A model generated the notes under the pieces. It was not told the origin of the DNA and searched no databases. It saw only the letters and a program-made list of their open reading frames with translations. A program made the position numbers and the translations under genes. 64,000 nucleotides of DNA from Fischerella sp. PCC 9431 (GTDB taxonomy: Bacteria; Cyanobacteriota; Cyanobacteriia; Cyanobacteriales; Nostocaceae): the NCBI RefSeq assembly GCF_000447295.1, contig NZ_KE650771.1:250184-314183 (forward strand), in the 5' to 3' direction. Of this stretch, positions 20,269 to 29,856 are shown in pieces (position 1 is the first letter of the stretch; each line of letters opens with the position of its first letter).

Positions 20269-20943
20269 ATGACAGATACGTTAAGACTTGATGAAGTAGT
20301 TGAATTTGCTGAGAATCCAGAACCACGTTGTCCTTGCGTATTACTACTTGATACGTCTGGCTCAATGCAAGGAATGGCAATCAATGCATTAAATGAAGGA
20401 TTACTGAGCTTTAGGGATGAATTAATCAAAAATTCCTTGGCTTCCAGAAGAGTAGAAGTAGCAATAGTTACTTTTGATAGTCATATCAATATCGTACAAG
20501 ACTTCGTGACTGCCGACCAGTTCAATCCACCGATACTGACAGCGCAGGGATTAACAAATATGGGTTCTGGTATTCATAAAGCTTTGGACTTAATTCAAGA
20601 ACGCAAAGCTCAATATCGCGCTAATGGTATTGCTTACTATCGTCCTTGGGTGTTTATGATCACTGACGGAGAACCACAAGGAGAAGCAGATAATTTGGTC
20701 GATCAGGCTGCAAAAAGACTGCAAGCAGATGAAGTAAATAAACGTGTTGCTTTTTTTACGGTAGGTGTGGAAAATGCTAATATGGAACGTCTAAGTCAAA
20801 TAGCTGTACGTACACCCTTAAAGCTAACGGGATTAAATTTCGTCGAGCTGTTTGTCTGGTTATCTGCCAGTATGTCAGCTGTTTCTCATTCTAAAGTGGA
20901 TGAGCAGGTGGCACTACCTCCGATTGGTTGGGGTTCGGTTTGA
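20269..20943 (+). CDS. TerY-like von Willebrand factor A domain protein
   Basis: The start at 20269 (MTDTLRLDEVVEF) is chosen over an upstream ATG because the vWA family homology begins here. The product is about 224 residues and is essentially one vWA domain. The metal-ion-dependent adhesion site is complete: DTSGSMQ, then TNMGSG and MITDGEPQG. TerY-type vWA proteins occur with a PP2C phosphatase and a kinase in the TerY-P triad, a predicted phosphorylation-based signalling module linked to tellurite-type stress responses. The next two genes on the same strand are exactly those partners. Confidence 0.85.
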   Translation: MTDTLRLDEVVEFAENPEPRCPCVLLLDTSGSMQGMAINALNEGLLSFRDELIKNSLASRRVEVAIVTFDSHINIVQDFVTADQFNPPILTAQGLTNMGSGIHKALDLIQERKAQYRANGIAYYRPWVFMITDGEPQGEADNLVDQAAKRLQADEVNKRVAFFTVGVENANMERLSQIAVRTPLKLTGLNFVELFVWLSASMSAVSHSKVDEQVALPPIGWGSV

Positions 20944-20994
20944 TGTAAGATTGCATATTTTGTACTTACACAGCTGTTGGAATATTTAGAGTTT

Positions 20995-21777
20995 ATGAAA
21001 ACTTCAACAAGAACACCTCAATGGCGGGTAGTAGCTGCATCAGTATGTGGCACAAGCCATGTTAAAAATAAGCAGCTGTGTCAGGACGCTCACCATTTTG
21101 TAATCTTGCCTGAGAATGTCTTGGTGGTGTCAGCAGCTGATGGCGCGGGTTCAGCGATTTTAGGGAAAGTTGGAGCAATGGTTGCAGCAGAAACAGCAGT
21201 AGCTACTATTTCTGCTCATCAAGAAATTTCCCGACGTACTTTAATTGATGATGCTTTTGTGCGCTCGCTTCTCACCGACGCCATATTAGCCGCAAAAAAA
21301 GCAGTAGAAGCAGAAGCTGCTGCTTGTAATAAACAACCCCAAGATTTAGCAAGCACCCTAATCGTTTTAGTCGCCACACCCGAAAATGTAGCAGTAGCTC
21401 AGATCGGCGATGGTGTCGCAGTCGCCAAGGATCGTTTGGGCAACTTAATTGCTTTAACTATGCCTGATAATGGTGAATATATGAACGAAACCACTTTTTT
21501 GGTTTCTCCTACTGCAATGGAAAAAGTCCAAGTGAAGTTATGGCGTCAGTCAGTTGTTAACATTGGTGTTCTGACTGATGGATTGCAATTGCTGGCGATG
21601 AATATGGCTGTAAGCGCACCTCACAAACCTTTCTTTTTTCCCTTATTTGATTTTGTCGCCAGTGCCGAGGACAAAATCATCGCCAAAGAGCAACTTGTAA
21701 AATTTTTGCGTTCAGACAGGATTACCCAACGTACAGACGATGACCTAACGCTGGTAATAGCAGCATTAACTGATTAA
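20995..21777 (+). CDS. PP2C-type serine/threonine phosphatase
   Basis: ATG at 20995 (MKTSTRTPQWR) is preferred over a TTG at 20977. The product is about 260 residues. It carries the metal-binding acidic motifs of PP2C: CQDAHHF near the N-terminus, SAADGAGSA, QIGDGVAVA and DDDLTLVI at the end. It lies 51 bp after the vWA gene and 61 bp before the kinase gene. As the middle member of a TerY-P triad it probably reverses phosphorylation carried out by the kinase. Confidence 0.85.
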   Translation: MKTSTRTPQWRVVAASVCGTSHVKNKQLCQDAHHFVILPENVLVVSAADGAGSAILGKVGAMVAAETAVATISAHQEISRRTLIDDAFVRSLLTDAILAAKKAVEAEAAACNKQPQDLASTLIVLVATPENVAVAQIGDGVAVAKDRLGNLIALTMPDNGEYMNETTFLVSPTAMEKVQVKLWRQSVVNIGVLTDGLQLLAMNMAVSAPHKPFFFPLFDFVASAEDKIIAKEQLVKFLRSDRITQRTDDDLTLVIAALTD

Positions 21778-21838
21778 CAAAATTAGCAATACTATTGCTT
21801 TCAAAATAACATACACCTTCCCTAACATTAAATATATC

Positions 21839-24019
21839 ATGCAGGTACTACGTTGTCTTCCCAACCAACAAATTTCTCACCTTAACCTCACAGTCAGTTT
21901 AGGACGTGGCGGTGAAGCTTGTATTTACACAGTACCAACTGATGCGAGTGCAGTCGCGAAGGTTTATCACAAACCATCTGAGGTACAAGCACGCAAGCTG
22001 GAAGTGATGCTCAATCACCCACCAGAAAACCCAACGGCTAGTCTCGGTCACATTTCCATTGCTTGGCCGACAGAACTTTTGCGAGCAGCAGATGGTAGCG
22101 ATCGCATCGTTGGTTTTTTAATGCCTCGGATTCGGGGAATGCGTCCGATTATCGACTTTTACAACCCCAGAACCCGGCGACAACACTGTCCTTTATTTAG
22201 CTATCAATACCTACTCCGCACCGCTCGTAACCTAGCAGCAGCCTTTGCAGCTTTACACGCCAGTGGTTATTGTGTGGGTGACGTGAATGAGTCCAATATC
22301 CTTGTAAGTGACACAGCCTTAGTTACAGTCGTAGACACAGACTCATTCCAAGTACGCGATCCGGACAATGATTTTGTTTATCGTTGTCCGGTTGGAAAAC
22401 CAGAATTTACCCCACCAGAACTACAGAATAAAACCTTTGCTAAGTGCGATCGCGCCGTACCCCATGACTTATTCGGTTTAGCAGTCCTCATCTTCCAACT
22501 GTTGATGGAAGGGACTCACCCCTTTTCTGGTATCTTCCAAGGTGCAGGTGAACCACCACCTTACGAAGCACGCATCGCAGCGGGTCATTTTACATATAGT
22601 CAAAACCGTAGCGTACCCTACGTTCCTACCCCCATAGCTCCTCCTTGGAAAATTCTCCACCCCAGCTTGCAGGAACTATTTTTACGTTGTTTTGAAGATG
22701 GTCATAGCAATCCTCTGTTGCGTCCTAGCGCTCAAAGTTGGGTATTAGCTTTGGCAGAAGCTGAAGATGCTTTGATCAGTTGTAGCACTAACGCACAACA
22801 CCGTTACAGCAGCCACCTAGAAATTTGTCCCTGGTGCGAACGTAGTCTTAGATTAGGAGGACGCGACCCCTTCCCATCTCCGCAAGTAATCGCCACCAGA
22901 GAACACCTAAAACCTCGTATTTCTACGAGAAGGCGTTCTACCCAAACTCGCCGTTTTCCCCAACCCACCACTGTTTCGTTCCATCAAAATAGTTATTACA
23001 CTCCCATAACCACACGCAAGGTAAGTGTCTATAGACGTTCTAATCGGTCTGGATTGTATTCTGTGATTTTTGCCTTGCTTGGTATTGGTACATTTTTCTA
23101 TCTAGACTTAACTAAAGATCTGACCAGTAACTATCTACGCAAAGATTCTTTGGCTCAACAAAGTTTAATTGAGTCTCGTGACCAGAATCTGAAATTGAGT
23201 TTTGCAGATTACTATAAACAAGGTCATGCTGCTTACAAAGTCAAAAATTATGAGCAAGCAATTGAGAATTTTACCCTAGCAATTAAGCGACAACCCGAAA
23301 ACGCTAAAGCCTATGTCAACCGGGGCAATTCTCACTATAATCTCAAAGATTACGACGCCGCGATCGCTGATTACAATCAAGCAATCAAAATCAATCCTAA
23401 AGAAGTAAAAGCATTCGTCAATCGTGGTAACGTCTATTACATGCAAGCTGAATATAGCACTGACCAAGATAAGAACTATAATTTAGCTCTTGCTGATTTT
23501 AATACTGCCCTGCGTTTAAACCCCAACGAAGTAGAAGCTTATATCCGAAGGGGTATTGTTCGCGCTCAAATGGCTAAATATAGCGGAGACTCCCAACTAG
23601 ATTACCAACAAGCGATCGCTGATTTTCATCAAGCAATCAATCTTAGTCCATCCAGATCAGAAGCTCATTATCAGTTGGGTCTTGTCCGCTATCAAATTGC
23701 CCAATATAGCAGTAATTTTGAACAAGAATATACCAAAGCAATTGGAGACTTTAGCAGAGCATTAAACATCAATCCACGATTATCAAAAGTTTATTTGAAA
23801 CGAGGAATTGTTTATCATGAACTTGCTCAATATGGTGGTAACGAATCTCGTATCAATCAGAGTAAAGCAGTAAAAGATTTGCAAATTGCTGCAAAAATTT
23901 CTCTTGAGCAAGAAGACCAGGAAAGTTATCAACAAGCACTGAGCAGTATTTGCATAGTTGTAGAAAATAAATGTGACACTATGTTCCAAAATGCTAGCTT
24001 TTCGCAACAATCTCGTTAA
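21839..24019 (+). CDS. Membrane-anchored noncanonical protein kinase with zinc-ribbon and TPR repeats
   Basis: A 726-residue protein. The kinase domain (about 10-310) has a Gly-rich loop, LGRGGEACIY, a Lys in AVAKVYHK, a catalytic loop GDVNESNILV replacing HRDLKPEN, DTDSF in place of DFG, and GKPEFTPPEL. A Cys/His cluster with CPWC (about 320-335) is a possible zinc ribbon. A transmembrane helix lies at about 405-425 (VIFALLGIGTFFYLDL). At least five TPR repeats fill about 455-715. The catalytic Asp is kept, so it may be active. This is the third gene of the TerY-P triad, with an added membrane anchor and TPR array for protein contacts. Confidence 0.85.
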   Translation: MQVLRCLPNQQISHLNLTVSLGRGGEACIYTVPTDASAVAKVYHKPSEVQARKLEVMLNHPPENPTASLGHISIAWPTELLRAADGSDRIVGFLMPRIRGMRPIIDFYNPRTRRQHCPLFSYQYLLRTARNLAAAFAALHASGYCVGDVNESNILVSDTALVTVVDTDSFQVRDPDNDFVYRCPVGKPEFTPPELQNKTFAKCDRAVPHDLFGLAVLIFQLLMEGTHPFSGIFQGAGEPPPYEARIAAGHFTYSQNRSVPYVPTPIAPPWKILHPSLQELFLRCFEDGHSNPLLRPSAQSWVLALAEAEDALISCSTNAQHRYSSHLEICPWCERSLRLGGRDPFPSPQVIATREHLKPRISTRRRSTQTRRFPQPTTVSFHQNSYYTPITTRKVSVYRRSNRSGLYSVIFALLGIGTFFYLDLTKDLTSNYLRKDSLAQQSLIESRDQNLKLSFADYYKQGHAAYKVKNYEQAIENFTLAIKRQPENAKAYVNRGNSHYNLKDYDAAIADYNQAIKINPKEVKAFVNRGNVYYMQAEYSTDQDKNYNLALADFNTALRLNPNEVEAYIRRGIVRAQMAKYSGDSQLDYQQAIADFHQAINLSPSRSEAHYQLGLVRYQIAQYSSNFEQEYTKAIGDFSRALNINPRLSKVYLKRGIVYHELAQYGGNESRINQSKAVKDLQIAAKISLEQEDQESYQQALSSICIVVENKCDTMFQNASFSQQSR

Positions 24020-24043
24020 GCACAATGTAAAAATTACTATCAT

Positions 24044-24098
24044 ATAGCTGCCGATTTGATTGGTAAAGAGTGAAACTTTTGACGCAAACGGCAGCTAT
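24044..24098. terminator. Inverted repeat after the TerY-P operon, possible terminator
   Basis: Perfect 10-bp arms ATAGCTGCCG (24044-24053) and CGGCAGCTAT (24089-24098) separated by 35 nt, 25 bp after the kinase stop codon. No T-run follows, so intrinsic termination is uncertain. Confidence 0.35.
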
Positions 24099-24475
24099 GC
24101 TATGATATGTGAAATTTCAATAATAAGCTTTGATAGCTATTAGGAAAAAAATTATTGAAACACGAAGACACCAATAAAACAAGAATTTTTCATTTCCTAT
24201 ATTTATAATGATATAGCCTCTTAAAATAGATATTTATTTTCACCGTTTTATGCTACGTATATTTTGCGGTGGTTGCTGCTTTGTTCGCTGTGATCTTCTC
24301 CATTTTTTTACAGACACATGCAGTTAATTTACCTGGTCTTTACACTGTTTTAGAAAAATACGGTTAGATTGTATACTGAGAAAAATAGCAATAAACAGTG
24401 TTTTATCATAGTGTCAAGCGTTTGAATCTACGTATCTATATAAATTTATCTACCTAAAACTTTAGAGGCTATTGC
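24099..24475. other. Intergenic region upstream of the HEP-type island
   Basis: About 375 bp, AT-rich, no gene seen. It should contain the promoter of rfbF and the sugar-nucleotide genes. No NtcA-type GTA-N8-TAC box was recognised by eye. Confidence 0.4.
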
Positions 24476-25249
24476 ATGAAAGCAGTAATTTTGGCTGGAG
24501 GACTAGGTACACGCATTAGCGAAGAAACCAGCGTCAAACCGAAGCCCATGGTGGAAATTGGTGGTAAACCAATATTGTGGCACATAATGAAGATTTATTC
24601 CGCCCATGGAATTAATGATTTTATTATTTGTTGTGGTTATAAAGGATATGTAATTAAAGAATACTTTGCTAATTACTTCTTACACATGTCAGATGTAACG
24701 TTTGACATGCGCTTTAACCAAATGAATGTACATTTAGGTAATGCTGAACCTTGGCGTGTCACTCTAGTCAATACAGGTGATAACACCATGACTGGTGGTA
24801 GATTAAAGCGAGTCAGAGAACATATTGGTAATGAAACTTTTTGCTTTACCTATGGTGATGGTGTTAGCAACGTCAATGTCACCGAACTCCTTAAATTCCA
24901 CAAGGAACAAAAAACACTAGGAACACTTACTGCTGTGCAACCACCCGGAAGGTTTGGTGCAATTATCTTGGGAGGTGAACAAACCAAAATCAGTAGTTTT
25001 CATGAAAAACCTGAAGGAGATGGCGCTTGGATTAATGGTGGCTTTTTTGTTTTAGAACCAGAAGTCATCAACTTTATTGCTGATGATTCTACTGTTTGGG
25101 AAAAAGAGCCATTAGAAAAGCTGGCTGAGATGGAACAGTTGTCTGCTTTTAAACATGACGGTTTTTGGCAACCAATGGATACTCTCAGAGATAAAAATTA
25201 TTTAGAAGATTTATGGAAAAAGGATAAAGCGCCTTGGAAAGTATGGTAG
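24476..25249 (+). CDS. rfbF: Glucose-1-phosphate cytidylyltransferase
   Basis: A 257-residue nucleotidyltransferase that makes CDP-glucose from CTP and glucose 1-phosphate. The N-terminal signature [16 protein letters not shown] and the following [19 protein letters not shown] are typical of RfbF. GDGVSNVN carries the metal-binding Asp and [13 protein letters not shown] the sugar-binding region. It is the first gene of the island. CDP-glucose is usually passed to CDP-glucose 4,6-dehydratase (RfbG), which is not recognisable in the window. In Anabaena PCC 7120 a homologous gene begins the HEP island. Confidence 0.92.
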   Translation: MKAVILAGGLGTRISEETSVKPKPMVEIGGKPILWHIMKIYSAHGINDFIICCGYKGYVIKEYFANYFLHMSDVTFDMRFNQMNVHLGNAEPWRVTLVNTGDNTMTGGRLKRVREHIGNETFCFTYGDGVSNVNVTELLKFHKEQKTLGTLTAVQPPGRFGAIILGGEQTKISSFHEKPEGDGAWINGGFFVLEPEVINFIADDSTVWEKEPLEKLAEMEQLSAFKHDGFWQPMDTLRDKNYLEDLWKKDKAPWKVW

Positions 25250-25318
25250 GGATTCTCAAAACTATTTTGATGAAAATCAATTCATAACTACTTACTGCTG
25301 ACAGGGGCGATAACACCG

Positions 25319-26530
25319 ATGTACGATTTTGCAATTATAGGTGGAGGTATTGTTGGTCTTTCCACCGGTATGTCCTTAGGTAAAACCTATCCCAATGCGA
25401 AGATTTTAGTTTTGGAAAAGGAAAGTCAATGGGCTTTTCATCAAACTGGCAATAATAGTGGTGTAATTCATTCTGGTATCTACTATAAGCCAGGGAGTTT
25501 CAAAGCTAAATTCTGCCGTGATGGTTGCCAATCAATGGTAGAATTCTGCCAAGAGCATGGGATTGATTATGAAGTTTGTGGTAAAGTAATAGTTGCTACC
25601 GATGAAAGTGAATTGCCACGCTTAGAAAATTTGTATAAGCGTGGTTTGGACAATGGTATCAAAGTCAAAAGAATTACACCAGAGGAAGTCAAAGAATTTG
25701 AGCCTCATGTTACCAGTGTTGGTGGAATTTATGTATATTCCACAGGTATAGCTAATTACAAGCAAGTTTGTCTCAAGTATGCGGAAATAATTACCCAGCA
25801 GGGAGGAGAATTACGACTCAACACAAAAGTTGAAAAAATAGTTCCCAGTGGTAATAATCAGGTATTAAAGACAAATAACGGGACTTTTGAAACTCGGTAT
25901 GTAATTAACTGTGCTGGTTTGCATAGCGATCGCATTGCCAAATTAGGTAAAGTAGATCCCCAAGCAAAAATTGTACCTTTCCGGGGAGAATATTACGAGC
26001 TAATTCCAGAAAAACGTTCTCTGGTCAAAGGTCTGATCTATCCAGTTCCCAATCCTGACTTTCCCTTCTTAGGCGTTCATTTCACTCGGATGATTGATGG
26101 TAGTGTCCACGCTGGACCAAACGCGGTTTTGAGTCTGAAACGGGAAGGTTATAAAAAGACTGACTTTGACCTACGTGATTTTGCCGAAGTAATGACCTAT
26201 CCTGGTTTTTGGAAGCTAGCGGCTAAACACGCAGACGAAGGAATCAAAGAAATAATTCGTTCCTTTAGTAAAGCAGCCTTTACCAAAAGTTTGCAAAAAC
26301 TAATTCCAGAAGTGCAATCAGAAGATTTAATTCCTACCCATGCTGGAGTTCGCGCTCAAGCATTGATGAATGACGGTAAGTTGGTGGATGACTTTTTGAT
26401 TATTCACGGTCAAAATACCGCTCATGTATGCAATGCACCTTCTCCAGCAGCCACTTCTTCGATTGAAATTGGTAAAGCTATAGTTGCTCAAATTCCGCAA
26501 CCACAGCATCTGCAAACCACAGTCGCCTAA
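25319..26530 (+). CDS. lhgO: FAD-dependent oxidoreductase, L-2-hydroxyglutarate oxidase (LhgO) family
   Basis: A 403-residue flavoprotein. The N-terminal Rossmann motif FAIIGGGIVGLSTGMSL binds FAD. SGVIHSGIYYKPGSFKAKFC and the later PFRGEYYELIP are typical of LhgO, which oxidises L-2-hydroxyglutarate to 2-oxoglutarate. It sits 69 bp downstream of rfbF inside a polysaccharide cluster, which is an unexpected place for a purely catabolic enzyme. It could instead oxidise a sugar-linked or related 2-hydroxyacid. The family assignment is firm, the substrate here is not. Confidence 0.85.
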   Translation: MYDFAIIGGGIVGLSTGMSLGKTYPNAKILVLEKESQWAFHQTGNNSGVIHSGIYYKPGSFKAKFCRDGCQSMVEFCQEHGIDYEVCGKVIVATDESELPRLENLYKRGLDNGIKVKRITPEEVKEFEPHVTSVGGIYVYSTGIANYKQVCLKYAEIITQQGGELRLNTKVEKIVPSGNNQVLKTNNGTFETRYVINCAGLHSDRIAKLGKVDPQAKIVPFRGEYYELIPEKRSLVKGLIYPVPNPDFPFLGVHFTRMIDGSVHAGPNAVLSLKREGYKKTDFDLRDFAEVMTYPGFWKLAAKHADEGIKEIIRSFSKAAFTKSLQKLIPEVQSEDLIPTHAGVRAQALMNDGKLVDDFLIIHGQNTAHVCNAPSPAATSSIEIGKAIVAQIPQPQHLQTTVA

Positions 26531-26552
26531 TCATAAAAATGTCGGTAATTGA

Positions 26553-26614
26553 TAATGGGTAATAGGTAATTAAGATATTGATTATTTTCCCATGCCCAAT
26601 GCCCCATGCCCAAT
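26553..26614. repeat. Heptameric short tandem repeats in the intergenic region
   Basis: Three TAATRGG-type heptamers at 26553-26573 (TAATGGG, TAATAGG, TAATTAA) and a second series of CCCATGC/CCAATGC heptamers at 26589-26614. Such STRR blocks are common between genes of filamentous cyanobacteria. Confidence 0.7.
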
Positions 26615-26666
26615 TTATTTGTAAACGAAATCAGAATTAATTTATCAACACAAAGGACTTTGAAAA

Positions 26667-27695
26667 ATGAAGATTCTCATCACAGGAACAGAAGGTTATC
26701 TTGGCTCATTGTTACCTCCTTTATTGATGCAAAGAGGTCATGAAGTTATTGGTGTAGATACTGGATTTTATAAAGTAGGTTGGTTATATAACGGTACGGA
26801 ATTCACGGCTAAAACCCTGAATAAAGATATTCGTCACATTACCTCAGAAGACTTGCAAGGTGTGGAAGCAGTAGTCCATATGGCGGAACTCTCTAATGAT
26901 CCAACTGGACAACTTGCACCTAATATTACATATGATATTAACCACAAAGGTTCAGTCCGTCTTGCCAAGTTAGCAAAGGAAGCAGGTGTACGTCGATTTG
27001 TCTACATGTCTTCCTGTAGTGTTTATGGCGTCGCAACTGAAGGAGACGTCACCGAAGAATCTACTGTTAATCCTCAGACAGCTTACGCAGAATGTAAAAC
27101 ATTAGTAGAACGAGATGTCAAACCACTTGCTGATGATGACTTCTCTCCTACCTTTATGCGAAATGCTACTGCTTTTGGTGCTTCTCCGAGAATGCGCTTT
27201 GACATTGTTTTAAACAACTTGGCAGGTTTAGCATGGACTACTAAAGAAATCAAAATGACTAGCGATGGTACACCTTGGCGTCCGCTAGTTCATGCGCTAG
27301 ATATTTGTAAGGCTATTGTCTGCACCCTTGAAGCTCCTCGTGATATTGTACACAATCAAATTTTTAATGTCGGCGACACCGCCAATAATTATCGGGTTAA
27401 AGAAATTGCTGAAATTATTGCTGATGCTTTTCCTGGATGTCAATTAAGTTTTGGTCAACAAGGAGCAGACAACCGTAGTTATCGAGTTTCTTTTGAGAAA
27501 ATTAATACTATTCTACCCGGCTTTAAGTGTGATTGGAATGCACAACTAGGTGCTAAACAATTATTTGATTTGTTTACCAAAATTGATATGAGTGAGGAAG
27601 TCTTCTTATCTAGAGGTTTTACTCGCTTAAAGCAACTAGAGTACTTGCTTCGTACACAGCAAATTGACCAAGATTTCTTCTGGACTAAATATTAA
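26667..27695 (+). CDS. NAD-dependent epimerase/dehydratase-like SDR (sugar nucleotide enzyme)
   Basis: A 342-residue extended short-chain dehydrogenase. The N-terminal GTEGYLG binds NAD(P); catalytic residues appear as Ser in MSSCSVYG and the Tyr-Lys pair in YAECK. The 4,6-dehydratase signature (T-D-E at the Ser position) is missing, so an epimerase or reductase is likelier. It begins after a Shine-Dalgarno-like AAGGA and follows lhgO by 136 bp. It probably acts on a nucleotide sugar used for the envelope polysaccharide; substrate unknown. Confidence 0.85.
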   Translation: MKILITGTEGYLGSLLPPLLMQRGHEVIGVDTGFYKVGWLYNGTEFTAKTLNKDIRHITSEDLQGVEAVVHMAELSNDPTGQLAPNITYDINHKGSVRLAKLAKEAGVRRFVYMSSCSVYGVATEGDVTEESTVNPQTAYAECKTLVERDVKPLADDDFSPTFMRNATAFGASPRMRFDIVLNNLAGLAWTTKEIKMTSDGTPWRPLVHALDICKAIVCTLEAPRDIVHNQIFNVGDTANNYRVKEIAEIIADAFPGCQLSFGQQGADNRSYRVSFEKINTILPGFKCDWNAQLGAKQLFDLFTKIDMSEEVFLSRGFTRLKQLEYLLRTQQIDQDFFWTKY

Positions 27696-27851
27696 CTAGA
27701 TACATTGATTGGCAAAGTAAATTTTTTGCAGATTCAAAATTAATCAGCTTTGATGAATCTGCAATTTATCCAATCATTTTTTTGTAGAAAATTCAGACTC
27801 GGTGTATCTCTCAACCATAGTAAAAGCTATACCCCATCGAGCAAAAAAAAT

Positions 27852-28826
27852 ATGGATACGCTACTGACAATTGCAATTCCTACTTATAACCGTGGACACT
27901 TACTTGATCAGCAGTTGGCTTGGTTAGCCAAAGCAATTGATGGTTTTGAGTCTGAATGTGAAATTATCATTTCTGATAACTGTTCAACAGACAATACCCA
28001 AGAAGTTATTCGTAAATGGTTTCCGAGTTTTCAAAAAACTAAATTTCATGCCAATAGAAATAGTGAAAATATTGGTGTGATGAGGAACATTGCTTACTGT
28101 ATAGAAACAGCAACAAGTAAATACATCTGGACAATAGGAGATGACGATCCCATACAAGAAAGGACACTGGGTTATGTAGTCAAAAATATTCAAGAACATC
28201 CAGAATTATCATTATTAATTCTAAATTTTTCTTGTCGTCATGAACCTACTGGTAATTTGATTTATCAACGTTGCTATCAAGTTGAAAATGAACAAGTATG
28301 TTCTGATGGTAAGGCTGTGTTTGAACGGTGTATCCAAGAAAATCACTCTGGTGTTGGGTTTATGACTGCACAAGTCTATAGAACAGATTTAGTACAACAC
28401 GCCGTCAAAAAATGGTCAACAGGTGTGAAAAATATGGAGGCACAAGTATTTTGGACTGCATATTGTGCTGCTCATGGAAGTGTCAAAATTACCAAAGAAA
28501 CCTATGTCGAAAGTGCCTTTGGTAGTAGTTACTGGATGCGCGAACCAAAGACACTTTTGAAAATGCAATATATTGATTTACCTTTACTTTATGTGAAATT
28601 GATGGAGGCAGGATACTCAAATTTATTTTGTCGGAAATTAGTTTTAAAACATTTTATCAAAAATAACTGGAGAGTTTTCTTTGGAGCTTTGAGAAGATGG
28701 CCAGTTCTAGCAATGACTACCATTATTCCCTATTTAAGTTTAGTCAGCATCTCTGTTGTGGAAGTGGTTATACCGACTAGAGAAATAGAAATGGCAGTCA
28801 TTAATAGTAATGACCATAAATCATGA
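27852..28826 (+). CDS. Glycosyltransferase family 2
   Basis: The ATG at 27852 (MDTLLTIAIPTYNRG) is preferred over an upstream start at 27750, because GT2 homology begins at this point. The product is about 325 residues. The GT-A fold is marked by IPTYNRGHLL, the acidic IISDNCSTDNT and the DXD-like GDDDP near residue 100. A hydrophobic C-terminal stretch suggests membrane association. It probably adds one sugar of the polysaccharide repeat at the cytoplasmic face. Confidence 0.85.
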   Translation: MDTLLTIAIPTYNRGHLLDQQLAWLAKAIDGFESECEIIISDNCSTDNTQEVIRKWFPSFQKTKFHANRNSENIGVMRNIAYCIETATSKYIWTIGDDDPIQERTLGYVVKNIQEHPELSLLILNFSCRHEPTGNLIYQRCYQVENEQVCSDGKAVFERCIQENHSGVGFMTAQVYRTDLVQHAVKKWSTGVKNMEAQVFWTAYCAAHGSVKITKETYVESAFGSSYWMREPKTLLKMQYIDLPLLYVKLMEAGYSNLFCRKLVLKHFIKNNWRVFFGALRRWPVLAMTTIIPYLSLVSISVVEVVIPTREIEMAVINSNDHKS

Positions 28827-29059
28827 ATCCACTGCTTAGGATGACAATTTCTATAGAGAGTCTTGCTAAGTTATTCTTTGATTAGCAATAACCACGGCTA
28901 GTCCATCTGATTAAAGGTTTTAAAACTGTACGAATTTGTAAATCAAATTGTTACATCTACTTACCGAAAAAGTCCAGGTACATCACAACATAATTTTATG
29001 AACTAAAAGTCAAGAAATATTAATATTTAAACCTAAAGATTGATTTAACGAGGTTAATC

Positions 29060-29614
29060 ATGATTTTCACCAAAACCGAACTAAAAGACGCATACATTAT
29101 TGATTTAGAAGAAAAGCACGACCATCGTGGTTTTTTTGCCCGTACTTTCTGTGCTAAAGAATTTGAAGCACATGGTCTCAAGCCAACTGTTGCTCAATGC
29201 AATCTTTCTTTTAACCATAAAAAAGGAACCTTGCGGGGAATGCATTATCAAGTTCCCCCAGCCGCAGAAACAAAGTTAATTCGTTGTATTCAAGGCGCTA
29301 TCTATGACGTCATAATTGATATGCGTCCTGAATCTCCCACATTTTTACAACATTTTGGTGTAGAACTAAGCGCTGAAAATCATCGGGCTTTATATGTACC
29401 AGAAATGTTTGCTCATGGGTATCAAGCGCTTACCGATGGCGCAGAAGTGACATATCAAGTTGGCGAGTTCTATACTCCAGGTTATGAAAAAGGTCTGCGC
29501 TATGACGATCCTTTCTTTAATATCAAATGGCCTTTAGAAGTGACAGAAATTTCAGAAAAAGATTTAAATTGGCCTTTAATGTCAATGATGACTGTTGGTG
29601 GTTCCAAATCATAA
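29060..29614 (+). CDS. rfbC: dTDP-4-dehydrorhamnose 3,5-epimerase family (RmlC/RfbC)
   Basis: A 184-residue cupin-fold epimerase with the conserved RGMHYQ histidine, the following TKLIRC lysine, DVIIDMR aspartate and the FAHGYQALTD segment. It ends with a YDDPFFNIKWP block typical of RmlC. The classical substrate is dTDP-4-keto-6-deoxyglucose, but no RmlA, RmlB or RmlD is encoded in this window. It might use a product made by genes elsewhere or a CDP-linked keto sugar. A homologue lies at the same place in the Anabaena HEP island. Confidence 0.88.
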   Translation: MIFTKTELKDAYIIDLEEKHDHRGFFARTFCAKEFEAHGLKPTVAQCNLSFNHKKGTLRGMHYQVPPAAETKLIRCIQGAIYDVIIDMRPESPTFLQHFGVELSAENHRALYVPEMFAHGYQALTDGAEVTYQVGEFYTPGYEKGLRYDDPFFNIKWPLEVTEISEKDLNWPLMSMMTVGGSKS

Positions 29615-29723
29615 AAATTATGTCTAGTGTGGATGAAAGGTGGGATAGTCGATAATTTTTTTATATATCGACCACCAATCCATACAGATAGACACGGATA
29701 GATTTACCAGATGTATTTATAAA

Positions 29724-29826
29724 CAGGACTTACGCAACTGGCATATTATTTTAAGTTCGTAGTGAAGACTAAAGTCCTCAAAATAAGCAAAATTTTGAGA
29801 TTTTTGTGACACTTGCGTAAGTCCTG
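29724..29826. mobile_element. MITE-like element with 14-bp terminal inverted repeats
   Basis: Perfect 14-bp arms CAGGACTTACGCAA (29724-29737) and TTGCGTAAGTCCTG (29813-29826) bound a 103-bp non-coding segment between rfbC and the next gene. The sequence is of the type seen as small non-autonomous elements in Nostocales genomes. No target duplication is clear. Confidence 0.7.
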
Positions 29827-29856
29827 GTAAAGATAAAAAATAGGAGTTGTAGGTAA

